From the NCBI GenBank assembly GCA_963713625.1, contig CAVQMN010000006.1:186001-250000 (forward strand): 64,000 nt of DNA, written 5' to 3'. Under the pieces are notes generated by a model. The model saw only the letters and a list, made by a program, of their open reading frames with translations, did no database searches and was not told where the DNA came from. Origin of the DNA: Bog-756 sp963713625. Lineage in GTDB: Bacteria; Actinomycetota; Acidimicrobiia; Acidimicrobiales; RAAP-2. Positions 52,465 through 60,931 of the stretch are shown here, in pieces; the first letter of the stretch is position 1; each line of letters begins with the position of its first letter. Both the position numbers and the translations under genes were made by a program.

Positions 52465-53840
52465 GCCGGGGGTCGGGTGCGGTCCAGATCCTCCTGGGAG
52501 GGGATGTGCTCGATCCGAGCCTCCTCAGGCAGGAGGGCGGCGATGGTTTCCATCACGACCGCGGTATCGACCACTGCGTCTTCCAGACCCAGCGGGACCG
52601 ACGGTCCCACGGTGATGGTGACCCGGGGTGGGTGTTGGAGGGCGGTGACGTTGGGCACCCTCGACGACCGGGGCCACACCCGCTCGGTGCCCCACAGGCC
52701 GATGGGGATGACCGGCGCGCCGGTCTCCTCGGCCAGACGGGCCACGCCCGTGTGCCCCACCAGGACGGGATCGAAGAAGTCCTCGCCCCGGGGAATGGTC
52801 CCCTGGGGAAGGACGATGACCACCTCGCCGGCCCGCAGGGCGGCGGCGGCACGGCGCATCGGGTCCGACGACCCGCTGCCCCGATCCACCTGGATGCCCC
52901 CGAGGGCCCGGGCCAGCCCGCCCACCACGGGGGCGTCGAATACCTCCTGTTTGGCCATGAACCGCACCGGTCGACCGAGGCGGGCGGCCACGATCCCGAG
53001 GGCGGCCACGTCGAAGTAACTCCGGTGGTTGGAGGCCAACAGCACCGGGCCGGCCAGAGGGATGTTGTCCATGCCGTGAAGATCGAACCGGGCGTAGGGG
53101 AAGGCCTCCGGTCGGAAGAACGGCCGGGCCAGGTGATAGGGCTCGAAGCCGACCACCGAGGGAATCCCCGGAGGCCGGTCCCAGTATTCGAGCGGCCACC
53201 GTCGGGCCAGGGCCACCACGGCCAGCCGGGGATCGGCATTGAGCGGATGGGGGTGACCGACGGCCAGGAAGAGCGGAAGATCGAACACGCTGTCCGAGTA
53301 GAGGTGGGACTCGCCGAGGTCGACCCCGTTTTCGGCGGCCCAGCGGATCGCCGCCGCCCGTTTGCCCATGCCCCACACGAAGGCGCCGTCGAGCCTGCCC
53401 GTATAGCGCCCGTCCTGTTCGGCGTAGCGGGTGGCGATGACGGCATCGAACTCCAGGGCGTCAGCCAGCGGCGAGACCATGTCGATGGGTGAGGTGGTGG
53501 CCAGCACCAACCGGCGGCCCTCGGCCCGGTGGGCGGCCAACGCCTCGAGCGCCCACGGTTGGACCAGGTCGACGAGGGCCTCCACCGCCCGTTTCCCCGC
53601 CCGGCGGGTGGCCTCGGCCGACCGGTTGCGCATGACCGCGGCGGTGGCCCGGGCCAAGCCGATGAAAGGGACGGTCTCGCCGAACCGGTTGTAGAACCCG
53701 TACATGACGCCGTCGCCGGGCAGATGGCGTCCGGGAGGGAGCACGCCCTCTGCTTCCATGGCCTGGTGGAACACCGGCCCGCTGGCCGACCGGATCAGCG
53801 TGCGGTCGAGATCGACGAAGACGGCACCGGAGTCGGGCAT
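52461..53840 (-). CDS. HAD-IB phosphatase fused to PlsC acyltransferase
   Basis: 459 residues. The N-terminal HAD-IB domain has VFVDLDRTLIRSASG (canonical DxD), LVLATTSPIDMV and HLYSDSVFDLPLFLAVGHP. The C-terminal acyltransferase has VLLASNHRSYFDVAALG (NHx4D), MAKQEVFDAPVVGG and VIVLPQGTIPRG (degenerate FPEG). Similar actinobacterial HAD-PlsC fusions are assigned to phosphatidate or triacylglycerol synthesis. It is the first gene of an operon with murT and gatD; the GTGA overlap with murT couples phospholipid and wall precursor genes. Start ATG at 53840. Confidence 0.9.
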   Translation of the reverse strand: MPDSGAVFVDLDRTLIRSASGPVFHQAMEAEGVLPPGRHLPGDGVMYGFYNRFGETVPFIGLARATAAVMRNRSAEATRRAGKRAVEALVDLVQPWALEALAAHRAEGRRLVLATTSPIDMVSPLADALEFDAVIATRYAEQDGRYTGRLDGAFVWGMGKRAAAIRWAAENGVDLGESHLYSDSVFDLPLFLAVGHPHPLNADPRLAVVALARRWPLEYWDRPPGIPSVVGFEPYHLARPFFRPEAFPYARFDLHGMDNIPLAGPVLLASNHRSYFDVAALGIVAARLGRPVRFMAKQEVFDAPVVGGLARALGGIQVDRGSGSSDPMRRAAAALRAGEVVIVLPQGTIPRGEDFFDPVLVGHTGVARLAEETGAPVIPIGLWGTERVWPRSSRVPNVTALQHPPRVTITVGPSVPLGLEDAVVDTAVVMETIAALLPEEARIEHIPSQEDLDRTRPPA

Positions 53841-53932
53841 GCCCTCACGCTACCGCCGGAGGGGCCGAGCGGGGGCGCCGTTGGCCTTCGGATTCCGGGC
53901 AACAGAGGAAAGGACAATTGGCCCCGGACGCG

Positions 53933-53968
53933 GCAAAGGGCCGCCAGGGGGGGAGGCGGGCCCTTTGC
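53933..53968. promoter_or_regulatory. 10-bp inverted repeat upstream of the HAD-PlsC gene
   Basis: GCAAAGGGCC (53933-53942), 16 bases, GGCCCTTTGC (53959-53968), about 95 bp before the start. It may be a leader hairpin or operator; no T-tract. Confidence 0.35.
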
Positions 53969-54065
53969 ACTGACTCACCAAGAATGTAGGAGGGGGATTC
54001 CTTGCTTCCTGTGGTCTGCAGATATCGTATAACAACCGCGAGCAATCAGTCAAGCAGCTAAAGTT

Positions 54066-54080
54066 GATATCCGCTATCAT
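54066..54080. promoter_or_regulatory. TGATA-N5-TATCA dyad before the LysR gene
   Basis: A 15-bp palindrome in an AT-rich leader, ending 8 bases before the start codon at 54089. Autoregulation is inferred. Confidence 0.4.
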
Positions 54081-54088
54081 CTAAAGCG

Positions 54089-55003
54089 ATGGAACTCCGA
54101 CACCTCCAGGCGCTGACCGCAGTGAGCGACCACGGGACGTTCTCGGCCGCGGCCGAGCACCTCAACACCGTCCAATCGAATATCTCGGCCCACGTGGCCC
54201 GGCTCGAGCGTGAACTCGGCGCCCCCCTCTTCGACCGGGCCGACGGCCGGCTCACCCAGGAAGGCACCGTGGTCGTGGCCCGGGCCCGGCGGATCCTCTC
54301 CGAGCTGGACGCCCTCATCTCCGACGTGGCCGCCTGCAAGGACGAGGTGGCCGGCACGGTGAGGGTGGGGATGATCGGCACCACCGCCAGGTGGCTCGTC
54401 CCCCGGCTCATGGACATGGCCAGCAAGCGCCATCCCAACCTCCGACTGGTCGTGGTCGAGGGCAATACCACCGGGCTCGAGCCCCAACTGGCCAGCGGCC
54501 AGCTCGACCTGGCCATCCTCCACCTCCCGGTCTCCGGCCGTGACCTGGCCGCCCGGCTCCTGTTCGAAGAGGACCTCATGCTGGTCCTGCCCCAGGGCCA
54601 CGCCATGTGCGACCCCGGCCGCCCCCTCGGCCTGGAGGACCTGGCCGACATGCCGCTGATCCTCCCGCTGCCGGGGACCGCTTACCGTGACGAGCTCGAC
54701 GCGGTGACCCGACCGCTCGGCATCACCCTCCTGCCGGCGGCGGAGATCGACGGCCTCCGGCTCATCGCCTCGCTGGCCTTCGAGGGGTACGGTCCGGCCA
54801 TCCTGCCCGCCACCGCCATCCCCTCGATCCTGCGCTCCCAGTTCCACCCGGTGCCCATCGAAGGCCTCCCCCAGCGCCGGGTCGGGCTGGCCCAACGGAG
54901 CCGGGGACTGCCGTCTGCCCCCACCCGGGCCTTCAGCGAGCTCCTCGACGCCGTGGTGGCCGTGCCCGAGGGCCGGCCCGACGGCGTCCACGTGGCCGGC
55001 TGA
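54089..55003 (+). CDS. LysR family transcriptional regulator
   Basis: 304 residues from the ATG at 54089. HTH: MELRHLQALTAVSDHGTFSAAAEHL, VQSNISAHVARLERELG, LFDRADGRLTQEG. The effector domain begins GTVRVGMIGTTARWLVPRLM and contains QLDLAILHLPVSGRDL and EDLMLVLPQGHAM, with the two-lobe LysR pattern. Divergent from the HAD-PlsC/murT/gatD operon across 248 bp, it may regulate that operon, itself, or both; no direct evidence separates these. Confidence 0.92.
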   Translation: MELRHLQALTAVSDHGTFSAAAEHLNTVQSNISAHVARLERELGAPLFDRADGRLTQEGTVVVARARRILSELDALISDVAACKDEVAGTVRVGMIGTTARWLVPRLMDMASKRHPNLRLVVVEGNTTGLEPQLASGQLDLAILHLPVSGRDLAARLLFEEDLMLVLPQGHAMCDPGRPLGLEDLADMPLILPLPGTAYRDELDAVTRPLGITLLPAAEIDGLRLIASLAFEGYGPAILPATAIPSILRSQFHPVPIEGLPQRRVGLAQRSRGLPSAPTRAFSELLDAVVAVPEGRPDGVHVAG

Positions 55004-55066
55004 ACGACCGGCGGCGAGCAGACGCACATCGTCGGCGTGCACCGGCCCGACCCGGGCATCCGGTGC

Positions 55067-55170
55067 CGTCGGGACGGTGCAGCGGGGATCGACGGTGCCT
55101 GTCGGGACGGTGTCTGTCGGGACGGTGCTGTCGGGATCCCGGTGCTGTCAGGACGGTGCTGTCGGGATGA
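55067..55170. repeat. Short tandem repeats, ~15-bp unit
   Basis: Six imperfect copies of GTCGGGACGGTG with a period of about 15 bp (starts near 55068, 55101, 55116, 55130, 55147 and 55161) between the convergent LysR and GNAT genes. Origin by slippage is likely. Confidence 0.7.
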
Positions 55171-55179
55171 TGACCCGGG

Positions 55180-55803
55180 CTACAGCTCGGGGACCCGGGG
55201 CTCGCGCCACATGCGCCAGATGGTCGGGGTACCGGCCTTCGGGCCGAGCTCTTCGACGACCTCGAAGCCGAAGCGGGAGTAGAAGGGGACGTTGCGCGCC
55301 TTGGACGACTCGAGATAGGCGGGCCGGCCCGACTCGTCGATGCGCACCATCATGGAGCGGAGGAGCGCAGAGCCCACCCCCTGTCCCTGCCGGGACGGCT
55401 CGGTGCCCAGCGTGGCCAGATACCAGTGCGGCTCCTTGGGCCGGAGGGCGTCCACCTCGAACAGCAGGCGCAGGGCCCGGTGGGTGTGCCCGCTGATCAG
55501 AAACGGTGCCGCCGGCAGCAGCTGGAGCAGCTCCCGCAGCCCGTTGCGGACGGCGTCGTACGGGCCCCACAGCGCGGCGCCGTCACCGGCGTCGGTGGTG
55601 TAGACGTGTCCGCGGGGAAGGTACTCGTGGCGGAGCTGAGCGGCGAAGAAGGCGTGCAGGCCCCGCTGCCGTCGGCGGTCACCGGAGAACATGTAGTTGG
55701 CCACCGGGTCGTCGGCGAAGGCACGCACCAGCATGGCCGTCATCGACGGGATGTCGGCGGCCACCGCCTGACGAACCTTCGGGCCACCAGGTTCGGGTTG
55801 CAC
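55180..55803 (-). CDS. GNAT family acetyltransferase
   Basis: 207 residues from the start at 55803. KVRQAVAADIPSMTAMLVRAFADDP opens the fold; EPHWYLATLGTEPSRQGQGVGSALL contains the acetyl-CoA site (RQGQGVGSAL, the Q/RxxGxG/A motif), and AYLESSKARNVPFYSRFGFEV is the C-terminal strand. It transfers an acetyl group to a small amine or protein; the substrate is unknown. It is a single-gene unit. Confidence 0.9.
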   Translation of the reverse strand: MQPEPGGPKVRQAVAADIPSMTAMLVRAFADDPVANYMFSGDRRRQRGLHAFFAAQLRHEYLPRGHVYTTDAGDGAALWGPYDAVRNGLRELLQLLPAAPFLISGHTHRALRLLFEVDALRPKEPHWYLATLGTEPSRQGQGVGSALLRSMMVRIDESGRPAYLESSKARNVPFYSRFGFEVVEELGPKAGTPTIWRMWREPRVPEL

Positions 55804-55828
55804 CCGCGGAATGGTAGCCCTGCCCCGC

Positions 55829-56464
55829 TCAGTTCATGGCCGGATCCTCCGGGAATCCGGACACGAGAGCCAGGGCCCCGCCCTGGCGACGGAGTACCCG
55901 CCGCCACAGACTTTCGGGGTCGGCCGAGATGGGATCGGCCTCGTGGGCCGGGACGACGTACCACGAACCCTCGTCGATCTCCGCCTCGAGCTGACCCGAG
56001 TCCCAGCCCGCGTAGCCGGAGAACAGCCGGGCCCCGACGAAGGCCGCGGCCACCGGGGCCGGGTCCTCGGCCAGGTCCACCGTTCCCACCGGACGGTCCC
56101 CGTCCACCAGCAGCCGCCACCCGGCCGGACGCAGGTCCGACCCGTCCCGGACCGAGTCCCGGGAGGTCAACCGGACCAGCCCGATGAGGGCGTTGCGGGC
56201 CACCGGCCCACCGGTGAAGAGCTGGGCAGGAGCGGTGGCCCACTCCTGCCACTGCGGCATCAGCTCGCCCACCGGGACCCCGCCCGGCCGATCGAGGACC
56301 ACGCCCAGGGCCCCTGGGTCCCCGTGGTCGAGCACCAGCACCACCCGCCGCGAGAAGTTGGGGTCGGCCAGGCGCGGGGCGGCCACCAGCAGGTAACCGG
56401 CCAGACGGTCGGGCGGAACCGCGCCCCCGTAGGGCTCGAACACGCTGAACGGATCGATGGGCAC
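55829..56464 (-). CDS. UPF0301 (AlgH/YqgE-like) protein
   Basis: 211 residues from a GTG at 56464. LAGYLLVAAPRLADPNFSRRVVLVLDHGDPGALGVVLDRP is the near-invariant N-terminus of the family, followed by LFTGGPVARNALIGLVR and RLFSGYAGWDSGQLEAEIDEGSWYVVPA. The fold is known; the cellular role is poorly understood, with reported links to regulation in proteobacteria. A longer reading upstream overlaps the divergent crotonase and is rejected. Confidence 0.93.
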   Translation of the reverse strand: MPIDPFSVFEPYGGAVPPDRLAGYLLVAAPRLADPNFSRRVVLVLDHGDPGALGVVLDRPGGVPVGELMPQWQEWATAPAQLFTGGPVARNALIGLVRLTSRDSVRDGSDLRPAGWRLLVDGDRPVGTVDLAEDPAPVAAAFVGARLFSGYAGWDSGQLEAEIDEGSWYVVPAHEADPISADPESLWRRVLRRQGGALALVSGFPEDPAMN

Positions 56465-56530
56465 ATCCCGATGATGGCCCACCCGATCGGCCGAGTGGCG
56501 CCATTGGTCCGGTTCGATGAGGCTGGGCCG

Positions 56531-57331
56531 ATGGCACTCGTCTCCGTGGACCCGGTCCGCCCCCATGTCCGCCTGGTCACCCTGGACAATCCGTCCCGCC
56601 TCAACTCGATGTCCTTTGCCCTGGTGACCGACCTCTACGCCGCCCTCGAGGAGGTGGCCGCCGACAACAGCTGCCGGGTGGTCGTCCTCACCGGCGCCGG
56701 CCGTTCCTTCTGCTCGGGACTCGAGCTCGAACATGCCGGACTGCCCCCGGGGACCGAGGACCTCGGGCGCCACCGTCTGGGCATGCGGGCCATGGAGTAC
56801 ATGGGCGGCATCGTCCCGGCCATGCGGTCCATTCCCCAACCCATCGTGGCCGCCATCAAGGGCCCCGCCTACGGCGGCGGCATGTGCCTGTCGCTCGGCG
56901 CCGACATCCGCCTGGCCGGCCGGTCGGCACTGTTCTGCGGGGCCGGCATCAGTAACGGGCTCAGCGGGACCGAGCTCGGGGTGAGCTGGCTCCTGCCCCG
57001 GGCGGTGGGCACGTCCAACTCGGCCGAGATCCTGTTGACCGGCAAGAAGGTCGATGCCGACGAAGCCCTCCGGATCGGTCTGGTCTCCCGGGTGGTGGAC
57101 GACGACGAGCTCCTCGACCAGGCCGTCGAGATGGCCGAAGGGATGTGCCGGTTCAGCCCGTTCGGCCTGAGCCTGACCAAGGACACCCTGTGGGCCGTGC
57201 TCGAGGTGGGCAGTCTGCGGGCGGCCGTCGACCTCGAGAACCGCACCCAGCTGCTGGCCGGACATACCGGCAACCTCACCGAAGCCTCGGCCGCCTTCAA
57301 GGAGAAGCGGCCGCCGGTCTACACGGAGTAG
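56531..57331 (+). CDS. Enoyl-CoA hydratase/isomerase family protein
   Basis: 266 residues from the ATG at 56531. VRLVTLDNPSRLNSMSFALV, VVVLTGAGRSFCSGLELE (oxyanion hole 1), AAIKGPAYGGGMCLSLGADIRLAG (hole 2) and SGTELGVSWLLPRAVG with DADEALRIGLVSRVV are the crotonase motifs. The Glu in TELGVS is in the catalytic region. It acts on acyl-CoA in beta-oxidation or a degradation pathway. It is followed within 15 bp by the small gene at 57342, so they may be co-transcribed. This is the second crotonase in the window. Confidence 0.92.
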   Translation: MALVSVDPVRPHVRLVTLDNPSRLNSMSFALVTDLYAALEEVAADNSCRVVVLTGAGRSFCSGLELEHAGLPPGTEDLGRHRLGMRAMEYMGGIVPAMRSIPQPIVAAIKGPAYGGGMCLSLGADIRLAGRSALFCGAGISNGLSGTELGVSWLLPRAVGTSNSAEILLTGKKVDADEALRIGLVSRVVDDDELLDQAVEMAEGMCRFSPFGLSLTKDTLWAVLEVGSLRAAVDLENRTQLLAGHTGNLTEASAAFKEKRPPVYTE

Positions 57332-57341
57332 GCGGAACACC

Positions 57342-57575
57342 GTGGCCCCGTCCCGGCGACGACGCGGGCGCCCCCGCCCCACCGGCGACCCGGGAGCATC
57401 GCCGGCCGGCAGCCGCGAGCACTGGCGGGCGGACGGCACGCCCAAGACCCGCTACCCGAGCCAGGCCGAGGCCAACCGGTCGTCGCTGCACCTGCGTCTG
57501 GAGGCGGGCGCCGACCTCAGCCCCTACCAGTGCCGGATCTGCTCCGGGTGGCACCTCGGGAACACCCGGAGCTGA
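57342..57575 (+). CDS. Small basic protein with CxxC and WHLG motif
   Basis: 77 residues from a GTG at 57342. The N-terminal ~40 residues are Arg/Pro-rich. The rest reads PKTRYPSQAEANRSSLHLRLE, then YQCRICSGWHLGNTRS, the pattern of a conserved small actinobacterial and phage protein with a half zinc-knuckle (CxxC near the end, then WHLG). It probably binds nucleic acid; function is unassigned. It lies in tandem with the crotonase and just before the TetR/MFS unit. Confidence 0.65.
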   Translation: MAPSRRRRGRPRPTGDPGASPAGSREHWRADGTPKTRYPSQAEANRSSLHLRLEAGADLSPYQCRICSGWHLGNTRS

Positions 57576-57606
57576 GCCCGGGCCTCCGTTCGGATGGGGC
57601 GGACCC

Positions 57607-57632
57607 AACTGTACCGTCCAGACGGTATAGTT
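57607..57632. promoter_or_regulatory. 26-bp palindromic TetR operator
   Basis: TACCGTC-CA-GACGGTA (57612-57627), flanked by matching AACT (57607-57610) and AGTT (57629-57632). It sits 5 bases before the TetR start codon, the classic place for autorepression of a TetR-MFS pair. Confidence 0.8.
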
Positions 57633-57637
57633 CGGGC

Positions 57638-58222
57638 ATGGAACCGGACGGCGCCACGACGCAGGCTCCCACCCGGGCCGGCGGGACCAAACGGCGCATC
57701 GTCGATGCGGCCGAGGAGGTCGTCCTGCGGGACGGGGTGGCCCGACTGACCCTCGACGCCGCCGCGGCCGAGGCCGGTCTCAGCAAGGGTGGGGTCCTCT
57801 ACCACTTCCCCACCCGTGACGCCCTGGTGGCGGCCATGGTCGACCGGATCATCGAGGAGTTCGATCGGGACATCGAAGAGAACATGGGCGACGGGGCCGG
57901 GCCGGGCCGCTTCACCCGGGCCTACATCCGGGCGACCATGACCCCGAGCTCGACCGGCCCGGACCGCGAGGACCGCCTGGGCGCGGCACTCATCGCCGCC
58001 GCCGCGGCCGAGCCCACCCTCCTCCAACCGCTCCAGGCGGCCGCCGACCGATGGCAGTCCCGGCTCGAGGACGACGGACTCGACCCGACGGTGGCCACCG
58101 TGCTGCGACTGGCCTGCGACGGTCTGTGGCTCTGTGACCTGTTCGGGCTGGCACCCCCCTCGGCCGCCCTCCGGTCCGGCGTCGAGCTCGAGCTCGAGCG
58201 CCTGGCGTCGGACGGATCATGA
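57638..58222 (+). CDS. TetR-family repressor of the MFS exporter
   Basis: 194 residues from the ATG at 57638. GTKRRIVDAAEEVVLRDGVARLTLDAAAAEAGLSKGGVLYHFPTRDALVAAMVDR is a canonical TetR_N domain; the C-terminal part is a helical ligand pocket. The ATGA overlap with the MFS gene makes them one unit, and the strong palindrome at the promoter supports autorepression lifted when a drug or metabolite binds. A start further upstream would run through the operator and is unlikely. Confidence 0.93.
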   Translation: MEPDGATTQAPTRAGGTKRRIVDAAEEVVLRDGVARLTLDAAAAEAGLSKGGVLYHFPTRDALVAAMVDRIIEEFDRDIEENMGDGAGPGRFTRAYIRATMTPSSTGPDREDRLGAALIAAAAAEPTLLQPLQAAADRWQSRLEDDGLDPTVATVLRLACDGLWLCDLFGLAPPSAALRSGVELELERLASDGS

Positions 58223-59502
58223 CGACGACCCGAACCGGCCCCGGTACCGAAGCCATCTCCACCGTCGCGGCCGACGGAGCCGACCCGGCCGATCAGTCGG
58301 TCCGGCTCATCCGCACGCTGACCGTGACCGTCTTCCTGCAGTGGATGGGCGCCACCTCCCTCATCCCCATGCTGCCCGTCTACATCCGGCACCTCCACGG
58401 CTCCGATGCGCTGGCCGGGGTGGTCATGGCCGCGTTCTTCGCCGCCGGCGTGCTCTCCCAGTACCCGGTCGGACGGTTGGCCGACCGGATCGGCCGCCGC
58501 CCGGTGCTGATCGCCGGCCTGGTCACCTACGGGGTGGCCAGCCTCTCGTTCCTTCTCCCCATCACCGCCGACGCAGCCATCGCCCTGCGGGCGCTGCAGG
58601 GCATCGGAGCGGGGGCGGCCACGGTGGCCGCCCTGGCCATGGTGGCCGGCTCCGTGTCCCTCGAACGGCGGGGCCGCGCCTTCGCCGCCATCTACGGGGG
58701 GGAGCTGGCCGGCATGGCCATCGGACCCCTCATCGGCAGCATCGTCGGCATCCGCACCATGTGGGCGATGTTCCTGGCGTCGGGCCTGATGTCGTTCGGC
58801 GCCTGCATCCCCGCCCTCCGCATCCGCGAGCCCGGTGGGGACGCCGAGCGGCGGGCGGCCCGGACGAGAGCCGACGGCAGCATGGTCCCCCTCCGCCGGG
58901 TCCGCATGAGCCGCCCCATGGTCGGGGCCCTCATCTGCGCGGCCACACTGGGTCTGGCCAGTGGCGTCTACGACATCTGCTGGACACTGCTGCTCTTGTC
59001 CCGTGGTGCGTCGGGATTGGAGATCGGCATCTCCTGGACGCTGTTCGCCGTTCCCTTCGTCCTGGTGGCCAAGCCGAGTGGCTGGCTCGCCGATCACATG
59101 GACCGGCGCAAGCTGGTACTCGTCGGCCTCGGTGCCTCGACCGTCCTGTGCGCCTCGTACCCGTTCATCAGGAGCGTGCCCGCCCTGGTGGTCCTCGGGG
59201 CCTCGGAGGCCTTGGGCTTCGCCGCGGCCATGCCCGCGGTCCAGTCCCTGCTGACCGAAGGCTCGGCCCCGTCCGAGGTGGGACGGATCCAGGGGATGTT
59301 CGCCACCAGCGAGACCGCCTTCACCGCCGTGGCCGCCGCGGCCGCCGGGGCCGCCTTCGCCTTCGCCTCGTGGCTCCCCTTCGTGGCGGCGGCGTCGATC
59401 GTCTTCATCGGGCTGGTGGTGGTGGCGTTCATCTGGCGAACGGTGCCGGGCAAGGTGTCACGGCCCGCGGCCGTCGTCGCCCCCGCGGTGGCCCGGCCTT
59501 AG
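58219..59502 (+). CDS. MFS efflux transporter
   Basis: 427 residues, about 12 membrane helices. The TM2-3 loop PVGRLADRIGRRPVLIAGL is the MFS motif A, and LRALQGIGAGAATVAALAMV is the TM4 region of multidrug-type transporters; a second half-motif, SGWLADHMDRRKLVLVG, follows in the C-terminal half. It is co-expressed with its TetR regulator by an ATGA overlap, which points to export of the compound sensed by that regulator. The substrate is unknown. Confidence 0.92.
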   Translation: MTTTRTGPGTEAISTVAADGADPADQSVRLIRTLTVTVFLQWMGATSLIPMLPVYIRHLHGSDALAGVVMAAFFAAGVLSQYPVGRLADRIGRRPVLIAGLVTYGVASLSFLLPITADAAIALRALQGIGAGAATVAALAMVAGSVSLERRGRAFAAIYGGELAGMAIGPLIGSIVGIRTMWAMFLASGLMSFGACIPALRIREPGGDAERRAARTRADGSMVPLRRVRMSRPMVGALICAATLGLASGVYDICWTLLLLSRGASGLEIGISWTLFAVPFVLVAKPSGWLADHMDRRKLVLVGLGASTVLCASYPFIRSVPALVVLGASEALGFAAAMPAVQSLLTEGSAPSEVGRIQGMFATSETAFTAVAAAAAGAAFAFASWLPFVAAASIVFIGLVVVAFIWRTVPGKVSRPAAVVAPAVARP

Positions 59503-59506
59503 GAGG

Positions 59507-60004
59507 TCAGCCGGCCGGAGGGCGCAGACCGGCATGGACCGACGCCGTCCAACGACCGGTCGAGGGGACCGTGCACACCAAGGTGGCGGCCTGCAACAGC
59601 CAGTCGATGACCACGGCATGGTCGGCCTCCGCCGGCACCTGAGCCACCAGTCCCCGCCGGGGGTGGTCCTGGGTGACCCGCCATCCTTCGGGAAGCGGGT
59701 GTCCGGCATCCCGCAGGCGCCAGGCCACCCTGGGACCCGAGGCGTGCTGCAGTCCGACCGTGGTCGGCTTGGCCGTCCCGTCGGCGGCGCGCTTCCCGGG
59801 CATCCAGGTGACGGTAGGTACGTGGTGGGTCGATCCGCCCAGGAAGGCGAACGGCCCCGGTGCCGGAGGCTCGTGTTCCTCTTCGATGACCGGATCGATG
59901 TTGATCCACCCCGACCCGTTGGCCACCACCTCGGCCATCTGAGCCAGGAGCCGGGCGTCGCCGTGGTCGGTGAACTCGATCTCGAGCGGTCGGCTCCTGG
60001 TCAT
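59507..60004 (-). CDS. Hypothetical soluble protein
   Basis: 165 residues. A beta-rich start (LEIEFTDHGDARLLAQMAEVV) and a central region VPTVTWMPGKRAADGTAKPTTVGLQHASGPR do not match a family I know; no signal or membrane helix. The ATG at 60004 overlaps the stop of the LLM oxidoreductase by ATGA, so it is translated with it and may work beside that flavin enzyme. It is convergent with the MFS gene. Confidence 0.65.
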   Translation of the reverse strand: MTRSRPLEIEFTDHGDARLLAQMAEVVANGSGWINIDPVIEEEHEPPAPGPFAFLGGSTHHVPTVTWMPGKRAADGTAKPTTVGLQHASGPRVAWRLRDAGHPLPEGWRVTQDHPRRGLVAQVPAEADHAVVIDWLLQAATLVCTVPSTGRWTASVHAGLRPPAG

Positions 60005-60891
60005 GTCTGGAGGTCGAGGATTCCGTCAGCCAGGGCACCGAGCTCGGTTCTCCAGGAATCGGGCTGTCGCAGGGGCCGGACCACGAACTTGGAGAAGCCC
60101 ACCTCGAGGAAGTCCTCGAGCATGGCCCGGAGGCCGGGGATGCCCACGGGGACGACATCTTGAGGGTCGACCCCGCGGCGCAACGACGACAGGGCCTGCT
60201 TGGCCCCCGGCGTCAACGGGGCGTCGGCGTAGGCGATCGACACCCCGAAATGCTCGGGAGAGATCGTGCGCCCGACCTCGGCCGCGGCCTGGTCGATGAC
60301 CACCTTGGCCGCGGCCACCTCCACCGGCGTGCAGGCCGAGGGCAGCCACCCGTCGGCCAACCGGCCGCAACGACGCAGGGCGGCGGGCACCATCCCCCCC
60401 GTCCAGCACTCGAGCGGCTCCTGGACGGGCAGGGGCGACACCGTCACCCCTTCGAAGTCTCCGGTCACCCCGTGGTGGGTGACCGTTTCGCCGGCCCACA
60501 ACCGGCGCAGCACGGGGAGCATCTCGTCCATGACCCGACCCTTGTCGCCCCCGGCCACACCGGTCGCCCCCGACTCGGGCTGACGGGGCAGGCCGGGCAC
60601 GAAGGTCACCAGCAGCCGGCCACCCGAGAGGCGGTCCAGGCCGGCCAGCTCCTTGGCCAGCCGGACCAGGTTCCGTCCCGGGAGGAGCATGGTGGTACCC
60701 AACTTGAGATGGGCGTTGTGGGCCGCGGCGAAGGCCAGTCCCACCAGGGGGTCGAGCGCCGGCGCGGTCAGGATCTCCGGCAGCCAGAGGGAATCGAAGC
60801 CCAGTTGGTCGATGTCGTCGACCAGCGTGGCGAACTCGGCGCCGTCGGCCACGGGCGTCAGGCCCATTCCCACTCCGATGCGCACCTTCAC
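60001..60891 (-). CDS. LLM-class (luciferase-like, possibly F420-dependent) oxidoreductase
   Basis: 296 residues from a GTG at 60891. VRIGVGMGLTPVADGAEF starts the TIM barrel; FDSLWLPEILTAPALDPLVGLAFAAAHNAHLKLGTTMLLP and LAKELAGLDRLSGGRLLVTFVPGL are the luciferase-family core. FMN or F420 cannot be separated by sequence alone, but an actinobacterial genome makes F420 plausible. It precedes the hypothetical gene with an ATGA overlap and follows a nitroreductase, suggesting a small-molecule redox group. Confidence 0.88.
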   Translation of the reverse strand: MKVRIGVGMGLTPVADGAEFATLVDDIDQLGFDSLWLPEILTAPALDPLVGLAFAAAHNAHLKLGTTMLLPGRNLVRLAKELAGLDRLSGGRLLVTFVPGLPRQPESGATGVAGGDKGRVMDEMLPVLRRLWAGETVTHHGVTGDFEGVTVSPLPVQEPLECWTGGMVPAALRRCGRLADGWLPSACTPVEVAAAKVVIDQAAAEVGRTISPEHFGVSIAYADAPLTPGAKQALSSLRRGVDPQDVVPVGIPGLRAMLEDFLEVGFSKFVVRPLRQPDSWRTELGALADGILDLQT

Positions 60892-60931
60892 CGGAGCGTC
60901 CCCGTCCGATTCCGGCCGACCCGTCGGGCGC

